From JBAXTE01 sp964653595 (GTDB lineage Bacteria; Bacteroidota; Bacteroidia; Bacteroidales; WCHB1-69): DNA of 64,000 nt. A program made the translations under genes and the position numbers. Shown here piece after piece: positions 8,532-17,104 of the stretch. Every line of letters starts with the position of its first letter. The first letter of the stretch is position 1. The notes below the pieces were generated by a model, which worked only from the letters and a program-made list of their open reading frames with translations, did no database searches and had not been told where the DNA came from. The stretch spans positions 15,323-79,322 of the forward strand of contig CAZZHH010000009.1 of the NCBI GenBank assembly GCA_964653595.1. The letters run 5' to 3'.

Positions 8532-8737
8532 TGTTAATGTCCTATGGACAATGGTTGGTGTTTATATTTATTTTTCTATTGATATTAAAGTCCTCCGGAC
8601 TATAATATCTTGACTCTAGAGATGTTGCAACTTAAATTCAATTGTATTTTTGTCCATCGGACATAAATATCAATAAAAAACACAACAAACCAGAAACATT
8701 TTCCACGTAGTGGATATACCGTTAACTGGCTTTAAAC
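8532..8737. repeat. Right REP-like repeat of the RAYT unit
   Basis: Direct partner of 7852-8055, with the same order of motifs: GTCCTATGGAC, AGTCCTCCGGACT, TGTCCATCGGACA and CCACGTAGTGG. Its outer arms have diverged more than in the left copy, so the left copy may be the younger or functional one. Confidence 0.8.
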
Positions 8738-8745
8738 TTGCAAAT

Positions 8746-8788
8746 GATAGTAACCCGTCGGGTTTTTGAAACCCAACGTGTTAGTATC
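8746..8788. terminator. Imperfect hairpin downstream of the DUF4139 gene
   Basis: GATAGTAACCCGTCGGGTTT and its near-complement ending in GTTAGTATC form an imperfect long hairpin whose centre is GGGTTTnnnGAAACCC. It lies about 15 bases past the stop of the minus-strand DUF4139 gene. It could act as a terminator or be another REP-like repeat. Confidence 0.5.
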
Positions 8789-8802
8789 AACATCCCAAAT
8801 CG

Positions 8803-10356
8803 TTAGTAGCTGATAAAATAAACCTCAAACTCGTATGTCACCGTTTTTTTCTCGCCGGCAGCCAGCGAAACGCTCCACTCCATCTCCGACTGAGGATTTG
8901 CATAACCATTCAGACGTCGTTTGGTCACTTTTGAACCGCCGTTGTTCACGACCGTTCCCGAAACTATCTTGCGGACATCCACAATCACCGACTTATCCTG
9001 CATGTTCGACACGTTGATGGTCCCTTTCACGGTTGCTTTGGTATAGGTGGTTTTGCCGATGCGTTTGGCATTATCCACGCGAACAACCTCTTCTTCGGTG
9101 TTTTTCAGTTGCACATCGATGGCTTTGGACAATTTGATGGTTGCAGTCCCGCCCACCGGCGTGTATTTGAAAAGATCCTGAGCCATAAACTGGCCTTTGT
9201 CCGAAATCACCATCACCGAAGCGGTGGTAAACGGGTAGGAAGTGGTGTTCTTCACATCCAGCGAGTGGTATACGTCGTAGAAGTTCTCCGAATTGTCGCA
9301 ATAACCGGTGCTGGCCATGTTACTTTTGTCTGGGATATCTGCTTTGTAACGATCGCTGTATGTCAGATTCGTGGCAAAAATCGGGAAGAATCCTTTCGAA
9401 TTTTTCGGCAATGAAATTTTTCCCAACTGGTAGTAGAACAGGTCGTTGTTTTTCTCGCCTTCGGTTTCAAAAGTAGATTCCATTAAAGGAATAGAAACAT
9501 CCGCATCGTATGCATAACGCGAAGCAGTTTGTGTTTGTACGGGTGCATTCTGCATCATGGCATTGTCCATGTGATACATATTCGCTTTCTGACTAATAGA
9601 AGTAATCCAGCCATAGGTCATCGGGTCGTTCTGTTTTCCGAAATAGAGTTGCGGCGAACCCACCACTAGTTCACAATCCACGTCGTTCAGGGCTTCGGAG
9701 TAGTTCTCGATGGTGGCTTTCATCTCTAAGCGTGCTTCTTTATCGTTCACAATTCTCAAAAAATACGACGGAATCCAGTTGAAGCCCTCCTGCATGTAAT
9801 ATTCTGCAATGGTTTGATTTTCGCCACTCTTTTCAATATCAATAAGTGCAGATTTTACGAGACTGTCACGCTGAAAAACGGGACTCGATTCACCAATCAA
9901 CTCCATAAATGCGATACCAGATGCATTAAAGAAATTGGTCTTCCCATTTTCCTGTTTCACTTTCACCATGTTCGACACCGGATAATAGCCCAACAATTTC
10001 CCGCTAATTACCTTCTCCGATTTTTCGCCATAGGTGATGGTAAACGACATATCTTTACCGATGCTATTTTGCAGAATCTGTGTGTTTGTAGATGCAGGAA
10101 CAGAGACTTTTACGGTATCGAAATTGAAATAGACATTCTTAACCGGAAAATCCTTGCCGGTAGCAATCCAATAGGTTCCCAAAAGGGCGTTCGACGGAGC
10201 CGTAATAAGGAATTTGCCGTTGGTTTTCTTCACCGTCCCCTGTTTCATCACCATGCCCGTAGAATTTTTGTAAATGGTAATTTTCTTCACGGGAAGAGTT
10301 GTTTGGGACATCACAAAGAGGGGTAAAAAGCAGAAAAGAAGAATGATTTTTTTCAT
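8803..10356 (-). CDS. DUF4139-domain exported protein
   Basis: 517-residue exported protein of unknown function. I place the start at 10356, where MKKIILLFCFLPLFVMSQ is a good signal peptide; the open frame continues upstream but those 28 residues are not plausible as a leader. The N-terminal half (about 20-200) is beta-rich. The C-terminal half fits DUF4139, whose members end in a beta-sandwich with a VxW.. ..L..GEKKTVTYEFEVYF segment as here. No catalytic motif is visible. It is flanked by the RAYT unit and the M6 protease gene and is probably monocistronic. Confidence 0.7.
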   Translation of the reverse strand: MKKIILLFCFLPLFVMSQTTLPVKKITIYKNSTGMVMKQGTVKKTNGKFLITAPSNALLGTYWIATGKDFPVKNVYFNFDTVKVSVPASTNTQILQNSIGKDMSFTITYGEKSEKVISGKLLGYYPVSNMVKVKQENGKTNFFNASGIAFMELIGESSPVFQRDSLVKSALIDIEKSGENQTIAEYYMQEGFNWIPSYFLRIVNDKEARLEMKATIENYSEALNDVDCELVVGSPQLYFGKQNDPMTYGWITSISQKANMYHMDNAMMQNAPVQTQTASRYAYDADVSIPLMESTFETEGEKNNDLFYYQLGKISLPKNSKGFFPIFATNLTYSDRYKADIPDKSNMASTGYCDNSENFYDVYHSLDVKNTTSYPFTTASVMVISDKGQFMAQDLFKYTPVGGTATIKLSKAIDVQLKNTEEEVVRVDNAKRIGKTTYTKATVKGTINVSNMQDKSVIVDVRKIVSGTVVNNGGSKVTKRRLNGYANPQSEMEWSVSLAAGEKKTVTYEFEVYFISY

Positions 10357-10635
10357 TGTAAACAAGATTGGTTTGTGTTTAAATACCGAAATTTGATAAC
10401 GTTTGTTACTAATCATAAAAAAACAAAGATAACAAAACAACGGATAAATTAATAAAATATTTTAATATAGTACCTTACTGTTAATAATACCATACAGAGT
10501 TAATTTCAAAAAAATGAGCCGATCCATTTTGGAAGATTCTCTTTTTTCAGGAGCTGTTTCCTGCTTTTCGCGACAATCTTTTTTGGGACTAAAAAAGGAT
10601 TTCTGCTGCAATCAGGGCTATGACTGCAAGAAAAC

Positions 10636-10676
10636 TAGTGTTTGAGACCGATTCAAAGAATCGAGGTCCAACACTA
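10636..10676 (-). terminator. Imperfect hairpin after the M6 protease gene
   Basis: Outer arms TAGTGTT (10636-10642) and AACACTA (10670-10676), inner arms GATTC and GAATC, directly behind the stop codon of the minus-strand protease gene and followed on that strand by TTTTCTT. The 321-base gap 10357-10677 shows nothing else. Confidence 0.5.
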
Positions 10677-10677
10677 T

Positions 10678-13173
10678 CTAATAAACCACAATCTTCTGCA
10701 CATCCAACCACTGCCCCGCAATAAAAAGTCGGACGAAATAAACCCCAGAACGGATGTCAGTTTTTTTCAAAATAAAGGTATTTGAAGTCAAATCATCCTT
10801 CTTTAGAACAACATTTCCCATCATATCGAAGATTTGGATAGAAGTTTGGGCAAAGTTCACATCTGGAATTACGATGGTAGTATAATCATTAAACGGATTT
10901 GGAGAGATGGTCATCTTTTGATTGAAAGTATTGCTAGCAATTCCTGTTTGAGGTTCGCAAGTTACAATCGATTTCCAGCCGGTTCCCGTCACCCCTTCGT
11001 CCGCACGGAACTGGAATGTCAGCGCACCTGAAGGATTAGAGGCAACTATGGTTCCTGGAGAGGTGATGCCGCAATAAGTTCCAATCAACGGAGCGTTTGT
11101 ACTAGTTCCATTATAAATTTTCAAATAATCATAAACACAACCGCTAGATTCTTCGAGGTCGAATTCATCGAACTGCACCTTAACCTTAAAATTTGTAGGA
11201 GCAGTAAGGGTAGTTGTGAAACTTGTATTATTTGAATAATTAGACGAAACTCCTCCTTTGTCGATAAACACGGCACTACAAGTTGCATTAGGATTCTCCC
11301 CTATCATGATCTGCTGTCCCACCATTAACTTTTTGGTGATATAGGTTGAAACTGCACCATCATTAATATGAAATCTAAACTCAATCAACGCACTAACTGG
11401 CGCATTAGAAGACACATTAATAGAAAACACAGCCGAAATGGTTTGATTTACATTCACTGATCCAACAGAAACACTAGGATTGTTAACAGTGACAAACGAT
11501 GCATTCTGTCCAATAACAGAACATGTTAGCGTAGCGTTGGCGGAATTTATTTGACCTAAATTTTTGATTTGCAAATTTAAATCTCCACTCTCAGCAGGTT
11601 CCAAAAAACCGTTTCCGTTGAAGTCGTTCGAATAATTCAGATATTGTATTAAGAATGTTGGGGCAGGCATCCCAGCTCCTATTTTGTAGGTCATTACATT
11701 ACCAATGTTACTGATATCCCAAACCCTCAATCCACTAGGATTATCGTTGTAATAAGTGGAATTGGGAGTAGTATTGACTCCAAACTCAGCATTCATACCC
11801 AGATGAAAACAAGCATCCGTATGATCTTCCATGTTATTGTTGGCATGCTCTAGATAAGTCTCATGGTGCAAAGTCTGGTTGTCACCCCCTCGATCGATAT
11901 GCCAGATAGTCAGCCCCTGATCGGGAATCGAAGTACTTCGTCCTTCCTGCATCCTATTTTTGAACAGAAAAAACTCGTTGGTGTCGTTTGGATTCACATA
12001 TTTATAAACCGTCAGAGAATTGGCAGTATCGGAGATTACACCATTGAAATAGGTTATATCCACAACACTTCCCCAACCAGCATTCGTTATAAAATGTGGA
12101 TTCGGCGGAACCGGATTGTACGTATCCCCATAATAACACATCAAATCGAAGCTTCCGATTCCATCGGGGCCATTATCCGAAGTATATTTGTAGGTATCTG
12201 GCCACTGGCCAATCATATGTCCGTTTTCATGTGCCACCACGGCAATTCCGAGCGGGTCGCTAGCGGGAGAACAGTTGTAGGCACCTGAATGGACTCCGTT
12301 TGCATTAAATCCACTGTAATAACCTTGATGAAACCACATCCCTTCTGCCCAATTTGGGGGATTGCCCGTATACATCAAATTAATAGCTGTGATGGATCCA
12401 TCGGGATTTGTTGTCAAGGTTGAGAAATCAAAACCCAAGCCAGCAATCCAGTTGAGCGCTAGTCCCAATATTTGCTGCGCCCCTTGGGCAAATTGCATTT
12501 GGTCGTATTCGGCAAAGGTAAGCGGAGCCCTGAAATAGCCATACACAACGTTTTGGTAATCGACCAATCCACCGGAATAATCAAAATAGAGCTTGCGAAG
12601 CGAACCGTTGTTGCCATAATTCGAATAGGTTAGGTTGTTGCAAAAGTTTTCAAACTCACTCATGGGCAACGTCCCCGGTTCATCCGAAAAATCCACCACT
12701 ACACACAACCCTCTGATAGACCCGACTAGCGGATGAGGGGGCGTTTTTGTTATTGATTGTTGGGCTTTATCTGCACCGGACAACTTGCGTTTTTTGGCAA
12801 TAATTGTAGCACGTGCTTTCTCTTTGATATCAGTATGTTTGGATAAAAACAATCCTCCTTTTACTGGGGAATCCACCATTGCAACGCCATGATAAACCAC
12901 TCCGGTGGACACCAACTCGGTGCTGTCCGCATTGAGAATGGCATAGCATATCCACTTTGTCTGTTTATCACGAATCAGCGTGTACCCATCCACACTTTCG
13001 GCACGCATATAGAATTCGGTGCCAAATAATTTCACATCCACCACCGTTCCATCGGGTTGCTTGAACTGTTTGATATTTCCGTTGTATGGTGCTGCAAAGA
13101 GTTCTGTTGCAGACATCAGACATAATAAGACCAGCGTATAAAAACACATTCCAATAAAATTGTTTTTTTTCAT
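10678..13173 (-). CDS. M6-family metalloprotease with CUB and T9SS sorting domains
   Basis: 831-residue secreted zinc protease. Order: signal peptide (1-28, ending LFAA), propeptide-like region to about 150, M6 (immune-inhibitor-A-like) catalytic domain with VVAHENGHMIGQWPD (zinc HExxH as HENGH plus downstream Asp), a beta-sandwich linker, a CUB domain with CVYDYLKIYNG and FQFRADEGVTGTGW near 640-745, and a C-terminal T9SS type-A sorting domain of about 75 residues starting ISPNPFNDYTTI and ending in a basic strand. The enzyme should be exported through the outer membrane by the T9SS and probably digests host or environmental protein. Monocistronic. Confidence 0.92.
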   Translation of the reverse strand: MKKNNFIGMCFYTLVLLCLMSATELFAAPYNGNIKQFKQPDGTVVDVKLFGTEFYMRAESVDGYTLIRDKQTKWICYAILNADSTELVSTGVVYHGVAMVDSPVKGGLFLSKHTDIKEKARATIIAKKRKLSGADKAQQSITKTPPHPLVGSIRGLCVVVDFSDEPGTLPMSEFENFCNNLTYSNYGNNGSLRKLYFDYSGGLVDYQNVVYGYFRAPLTFAEYDQMQFAQGAQQILGLALNWIAGLGFDFSTLTTNPDGSITAINLMYTGNPPNWAEGMWFHQGYYSGFNANGVHSGAYNCSPASDPLGIAVVAHENGHMIGQWPDTYKYTSDNGPDGIGSFDLMCYYGDTYNPVPPNPHFITNAGWGSVVDITYFNGVISDTANSLTVYKYVNPNDTNEFFLFKNRMQEGRSTSIPDQGLTIWHIDRGGDNQTLHHETYLEHANNNMEDHTDACFHLGMNAEFGVNTTPNSTYYNDNPSGLRVWDISNIGNVMTYKIGAGMPAPTFLIQYLNYSNDFNGNGFLEPAESGDLNLQIKNLGQINSANATLTCSVIGQNASFVTVNNPSVSVGSVNVNQTISAVFSINVSSNAPVSALIEFRFHINDGAVSTYITKKLMVGQQIMIGENPNATCSAVFIDKGGVSSNYSNNTSFTTTLTAPTNFKVKVQFDEFDLEESSGCVYDYLKIYNGTSTNAPLIGTYCGITSPGTIVASNPSGALTFQFRADEGVTGTGWKSIVTCEPQTGIASNTFNQKMTISPNPFNDYTTIVIPDVNFAQTSIQIFDMMGNVVLKKDDLTSNTFILKKTDIRSGVYFVRLFIAGQWLDVQKIVVY

Positions 13174-13333
13174 TCCCTTAATAATTCAAAATTGAAACAC
13201 AAAGATAATGGAAAAAGGGAGAAAATGATCATGGATTCCTCATTTTTGTGGTTTTGTTAAATAAAGGTGATTTCTAAAAAAAACAGAGGCAGTCAGTATA
13301 TTAAATATATTAAAACCGACACCAATCAAAGCA

Positions 13334-14182
13334 TTACCTTTCTATCTGCGAATAGTTAAAATTTCTCATGATCACATCTGCATCAATCTCCATTTTTGAA
13401 AAAGCAAATAGTTTTTTACCCATATCTTTCAGGGATGCACCAATGTGATACACATGTTTTTCATCAATTATCAGAGAACGGTCGTGGGCATTCTTGTAAA
13501 CAGTCAATTCAATCGGCGAATACTGTTTGTTATGCTTTTCCAAATCAGTCTTGAGAGTTGAAGTAAAATTTGCCGTGTAAATTTTCACCGATACACCATC
13601 TTTTCGTTTAAGAAACAAATTAAGCACGGATTCGTCAACATAGTTATCAATAAGAATCAACGATTTGGTCGCCGACTTTACAAGTTCTGACACGAACACC
13701 CAAGCATCGAAAATCTGTCCATCGAAAAATATGCCTTCGCTGGGAGGTAAACTTGAATTAATGTGAAAATCAATTTTATCAACTCTTTTTTTCAATGAGT
13801 AAATATTATCTTCCATTCTATTAATCCTATTGTTTAACGAATAACCTTTAAGCAGATAATCTTTTAAAACTTGATTTGCCCATATGCGAAATTGCGTGCC
13901 TTGCTTTGATTTCACTCGGTAACCAACAGAAATGATTACATCAAGATTATAAAATGCTACAGGTTTGTCCGAATTAGGAATATGCATTTTTTGCATATTG
14001 CTTTTTTCATCTAATTCACCTTCTTTAAAAACATTGCGAATATGTCGGGAAATAACAGATTGATCTCTTTGAAATAATTTCACAATTTGTTCTTGGTTAA
14101 GCCAAACAGTTTCATCTTCAAGTCTCACCTCAATATGTTCGACAAGTTCGTCTGGGCAGTATAAAACTATTTCATTTTTCAT
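13334..14182 (-). CDS. RhuM-family protein with PLD-like C-terminal domain
   Basis: 282-residue protein. The N-terminal about 115 residues match the RhuM/virulence family (VWLNQEQIVKLFQRDQSVISRHI, read in two parts, then a VAFYNLDVIISVGYRV segment), which has a winged-helix-like DNA-binding look. Residues 130-150 form a probable coiled coil. The C-terminal part has a single phospholipase-D-like half motif, HDRSLIIDEKHVYHIGAS, i.e. HxR(x)4D in place of HxK(x)4D. I start at ATG 14182; a TTG two codons upstream is possible. RhuM genes are common in accessory regions of Bacteroidota; a role in defence or regulation is only inference. Confidence 0.75.
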   Translation of the reverse strand: MKNEIVLYCPDELVEHIEVRLEDETVWLNQEQIVKLFQRDQSVISRHIRNVFKEGELDEKSNMQKMHIPNSDKPVAFYNLDVIISVGYRVKSKQGTQFRIWANQVLKDYLLKGYSLNNRINRMEDNIYSLKKRVDKIDFHINSSLPPSEGIFFDGQIFDAWVFVSELVKSATKSLILIDNYVDESVLNLFLKRKDGVSVKIYTANFTSTLKTDLEKHNKQYSPIELTVYKNAHDRSLIIDEKHVYHIGASLKDMGKKLFAFSKMEIDADVIMRNFNYSQIER

Positions 14183-14423
14183 TTTCAAATAATTAGTGAG
14201 GGTTAAATATTTGCAAATATATAGATTTTTCTTTTTGATTAATCTGTTTTCAATGCTAAAAAAATCAAGTGGGCTTTTGAAAAAATTGGCTTCTTCAATT
14301 GAATCACAAAGTTAATAAAAAAAAAAAAAAAATGACAATAGATTATTCTTTTTTGTGGTTTCGTTAAAATAAAGCAGAATTGAAACCCATTTTTTATTAA
14401 CTTTGACCTCTAAATTATACCAG

Positions 14424-15263
14424 ATGCAACCGATTATCGATCTTCAGAAAGTGGATATTTTCCAAAAAAAGGTGCTTGTTCTTTCGCAAGTAAACGTTCA
14501 GATTTTCAAAGGTGAGTTTGTTTACCTCACCGGGAAAACGGGTACCGGAAAATCGAGTCTACTCAAAATACTGTATGCCGACATCCCGCCTCAAGGGGCA
14601 AAAGCTGAAGTGGCCGGCATCGATTTACTCAAAATAAAAACCAAACGGATTCCTGTGTTAAGGAAGAAATTGGGCATCGTTTTCCAGGATTTCCAACTCC
14701 TCTCCGACCGCTCCGTATACGACAATCTGCTCTTTGTGATGAAAGCCACCGGTTGGACAAACAAGGTCGAAATCAACACCCGTATTGACAAAGTTTTGCA
14801 TGATGTTGGGTTAGGCACCAAAGGGTTTAAAATGCCACACCAACTCTCTGGTGGCGAGCAACAACGTGTTTGTATCGCCCGCGCATTCATCAACAACCCG
14901 GAAATCATCCTTGCCGATGAGCCTACTGGAAATTTAGATCCTGAAACCTCTGCTGAAATCATGGCATTGCTCCACGACATCACCGCCAAAGAGAACTGCA
15001 CAGTACTAATGGCAACCCACGATTTTGGCATGATCGATAAATTCCCTGCCCGTACTTTACGTTGCAGCGACGGAAAAATCACCGGTCCCGAATGCGACCT
15101 CTCAAAATTAAAAACATTAGAACCTTTAAGTGAAGTTGTAGCGAAAGAAGAAGATTTACCCATAATTTCTGATTCTGAAGAAACCGAAGAGGACATCGAC
15201 GACAACGATTCCGAAGAAAACATACAAAAAGACGAGTCTGTACAAACCGTTGATAACGAATAA
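14424..15263 (+). CDS. ftsE: FtsE-like ABC ATPase
   Basis: ABC ATP-binding protein of the FtsE group, which with FtsX couples the divisome to peptidoglycan hydrolases. The start is ATG 14424 (an upstream TTG gives a poor leader). Seen: Walker A GKTGTGKSSL at about 37-46, Q-loop FQDFQLL, signature LSGGEQQR, Walker B IILADEPTGNLD and the switch His in ATHDFGM. After about residue 225 comes a tail of some 50 residues rich in Glu and Asp, longer than in typical FtsE. No FtsX-type permease is adjacent; instead a second ATPase gene starts 5 bases downstream. The FtsE assignment rests on the GKTGTGKSS Walker A and overall pattern. Confidence 0.8.
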   Translation: MQPIIDLQKVDIFQKKVLVLSQVNVQIFKGEFVYLTGKTGTGKSSLLKILYADIPPQGAKAEVAGIDLLKIKTKRIPVLRKKLGIVFQDFQLLSDRSVYDNLLFVMKATGWTNKVEINTRIDKVLHDVGLGTKGFKMPHQLSGGEQQRVCIARAFINNPEIILADEPTGNLDPETSAEIMALLHDITAKENCTVLMATHDFGMIDKFPARTLRCSDGKITGPECDLSKLKTLEPLSEVVAKEEDLPIISDSEETEEDIDDNDSEENIQKDESVQTVDNE

Positions 15264-15268
15264 CACTC

Positions 15269-15919
15269 ATGATTCAACTAAAAAACATCACTAAATCTTA
15301 CGGCAAACTAACCGTTTTAAACGATATCACCCTTGACATCCACGAACAAAAAGTAACGGTGATTGTCGGACCATCCGGTGCCGGGAAATCTACCCTTTTG
15401 CACATTATTGGCACATTAGATCGAGCCGATAGCGGAGATGTGTTTTTTTCCAACACCAACATTAACACCCTAAAAGAGAAAAGTTTATCTGAATTCAGAA
15501 ACAAACACATTGGGTTTGTATTCCAATTCCACCACCTCCTGCCCGAATTCACCGCCATCGAAAATGTAGAGATGCCCGCACTGATTGCAGGAAAATCCAA
15601 GAAGGAAGCTCAAGCAAAGGCATTGGAATTACTCACTCTATTGGGAGTAGATCAACGTAAAGACCATAAACCGTCGGAACTGTCGGGTGGCGAACAACAG
15701 AGGGTTGCTGTAGCCAGAGCGCTTATCAACGACCCCGACGTAGTGCTTGCCGATGAACCTTCTGGGAACCTAGACACTGACAACGCCCGCGATCTGCATC
15801 AGCTGTTTTTCTCGCTCCGCGACAAGCTGAACCAAACCTTTATCATCGTCACCCACAACCAAGAACTCGCCGATATGTCGGACTATAAAATCCTAATGAA
15901 AGACGGGAAAGTCAGTTAA
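15269..15919 (+). CDS. lolD: LolD-like ABC ATPase
   Basis: 216-residue ATP-binding subunit of the LolD/MacB group, expected to power lipoprotein release from the inner membrane or a related MacB-type exporter. Walker A GPSGAGKSTL near 35-44, signature LSGGEQQRVAVARAL, Walker B VVLADEPSGNLD and switch VTHN are present. It follows the FtsE-like gene by 5 bases, so the two are co-transcribed, but no permease gene is near. The last codons fall in the repeat that precedes the S23 cassette (15912 onward), so the C-terminus may have been altered by that insertion. Confidence 0.8.
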   Translation: MIQLKNITKSYGKLTVLNDITLDIHEQKVTVIVGPSGAGKSTLLHIIGTLDRADSGDVFFSNTNINTLKEKSLSEFRNKHIGFVFQFHHLLPEFTAIENVEMPALIAGKSKKEAQAKALELLTLLGVDQRKDHKPSELSGGEQQRVAVARALINDPDVVLADEPSGNLDTDNARDLHQLFFSLRDKLNQTFIIVTHNQELADMSDYKILMKDGKVS

Positions 15920-15954
15920 CAGTGATGCAGTGAAACAGTTAACAGTAAGCAGTG
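15912..15954. repeat. Left flank repeat of S23 cassette
   Basis: CAGTTAACAGTGATGCAGTG and AAACAGTTAACAGTAAGCAGTG: repeated CAGTTAACAG and CAGTGA words, which are the reverse complement of those found downstream of the four-helix-bundle gene at 16381-16458. Confidence 0.65.
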
Positions 15955-16000
15955 AACAAGAAAACAATCAACTGAATTATTTATTTTCACAAATATATTT

Positions 16001-16354
16001 ATGATACCAAATAGTAAGGTTTATGAAAAAGCTTATGCTTTAGCTATTAAAATTATCATGTTGTATAAATTTCTAATTGAAGAAAAAAAAGAATGTATTC
16101 TTTCGAAACAGCTTATCAGAAGTGGAACATCGATTGGAGCAAATATATCGGAAGCAAATGGAGCCATTTCTGATAAAGACTTTTCTGCAAAACTCAGTAT
16201 CTCGTACAAAGAAGCTTTAGAAACAAAATATTGGCTAAACTTACTAAAAGACACTAACTATATTGAGTTAGAAAAATATGACAAATTGTATAATGATACA
16301 GATGAAGTTTGCAAAATGCTTTATACTGCAATTAAAAATACTAGAAACTTTTGA
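16001..16354 (+). CDS. Four-helix-bundle protein (S23/23S rRNA IVS family)
   Basis: 117-residue, all-helical protein of the S23 family, first found inside 23S rRNA intervening sequences and related in fold to Avd of diversity-generating retroelements. The family core RSGTSIGANISEA is at about 42-54 and is followed by the ETKYWLNLL helix. Here it is not in an rRNA gene but between a LolD-like gene and a GtrA gene, bounded by short inverted repeats. The molecular role of these stand-alone copies is unknown; nucleic-acid binding is likely from the basic surface of known members. Confidence 0.85.
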   Translation: MIPNSKVYEKAYALAIKIIMLYKFLIEEKKECILSKQLIRSGTSIGANISEANGAISDKDFSAKLSISYKEALETKYWLNLLKDTNYIELEKYDKLYNDTDEVCKMLYTAIKNTRNF

Positions 16355-16380
16355 CAATAAACTGTAACCTCAAACTTACT

Positions 16381-16458
16381 ACTGATCACTGACAACTGTT
16401 AACTGACAACTGTTAACTGATCACTGCAAACAGTTAACTGATCACTGATCACTGTTAA
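16381..16458. repeat. Right flank repeat of S23 cassette
   Basis: Overlapping copies of GATCACTG and GTTAACTG (for example GACAACTGTTAACTGACAAC and GTTAACTGATCACTG), about ten words in 78 bases. In inverse orientation to the repeat at 15912-15954, so the gene between them is framed like a cassette. Confidence 0.7.
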
Positions 16459-16462
16459 CGGA

Positions 16463-16963
16463 TTACTTCCTAAGTTGTCCGGTTTTGAAGGTGAAGAATC
16501 GTTGGACTATATAACTGTAAACCACCACGATCACAGTAGTTACGATTTTAGCCACAGTAGGCCACAAATCGAAATACTCTACAAAAAGTTTCAGAAAAAT
16601 ATAATTCAAAAAAATTGCTCCTGCCACACTCATCATATATCGAAACAACTGAACACGGCCCCTAATTTCAGATTCCGTAAAAGTGATATATCGCGCTAAA
16701 AGGAAACCTGTACAAAATGTAACTGGAAACACAATCAAGAAAGCACCTATATGAGGACTAACCGTAATTATCAAAAAATGAAGATCATGTTTATCAATTA
16801 CAAAATTATATACCATAAAATAGAGAAAGATATCTAAAACTGTATTAAAACCGCCAGTGGCAGCATACCGGAATGTCTCGACAGGAATACGCTTAAAGGG
16901 GATATGAAACCAATCTATCACTGCAATGATGAAATCCCGAAAATTAAATAAATGTTGCTTCAT
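16463..16963 (-). CDS. GtrA-family membrane protein
   Basis: 166-residue protein with four predicted membrane helices, typical of GtrA/DPMS-associated proteins that are thought to flip or present polyprenyl-linked sugars across the inner membrane. FRYAATGGFNTVLDIFLYF (residues 31-49) is the usual first-helix signature and FTFKTG near the end is also typical. No glycosyltransferase lies next to it in this window. Its stop codon directly follows the S23 flank repeat. Confidence 0.85.
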   Translation of the reverse strand: MKQHLFNFRDFIIAVIDWFHIPFKRIPVETFRYAATGGFNTVLDIFLYFMVYNFVIDKHDLHFLIITVSPHIGAFLIVFPVTFCTGFLLARYITFTESEIRGRVQLFRYMMSVAGAIFLNYIFLKLFVEYFDLWPTVAKIVTTVIVVVYSYIVQRFFTFKTGQLRK

Positions 16964-17104
16964 CCTCTATCTAACAGCTAATAATAAATTTATGGTTTAT
17001 TTTTTCGGCAAAGGTCTGCTTTTTTTAACAATTTTGCAAAAATGTGAGAAAAATAAATTCACTTTTGATGAAAAAAATCAATAATTTTATCCCTCAAAAA
17101 TGAC

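Larger units (their letters stand above)
7852..8737 (-). mobile_element. RAYT transposase unit with flanking REP-like repeats (REPtron-like)
   Basis: A Y1 transposase gene (8050-8517) sits exactly between two direct repeats of about 200 bases, at 7852-8055 and 8532-8737. The left copy ends at the stop codon of the gene, the right copy begins 14 bases before its start codon. Each copy carries several small palindromes, as expected of REP/BIME sequences acted on by a RAYT. Confidence 0.75.

Noticed and set aside
14591..15277. 228-codon minus-strand frame opposite the FtsE-like gene
   Set aside because: The sense strand has all ABC-ATPase motifs; the antisense frame is Ser-rich and without recognisable domains.
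15912..16458. CRISPR array suggested by repeated GTTAACTG words
   Set aside because: The words are short, irregularly spaced, mutually overlapping, and on the right have no unique spacers; no cas genes are present.
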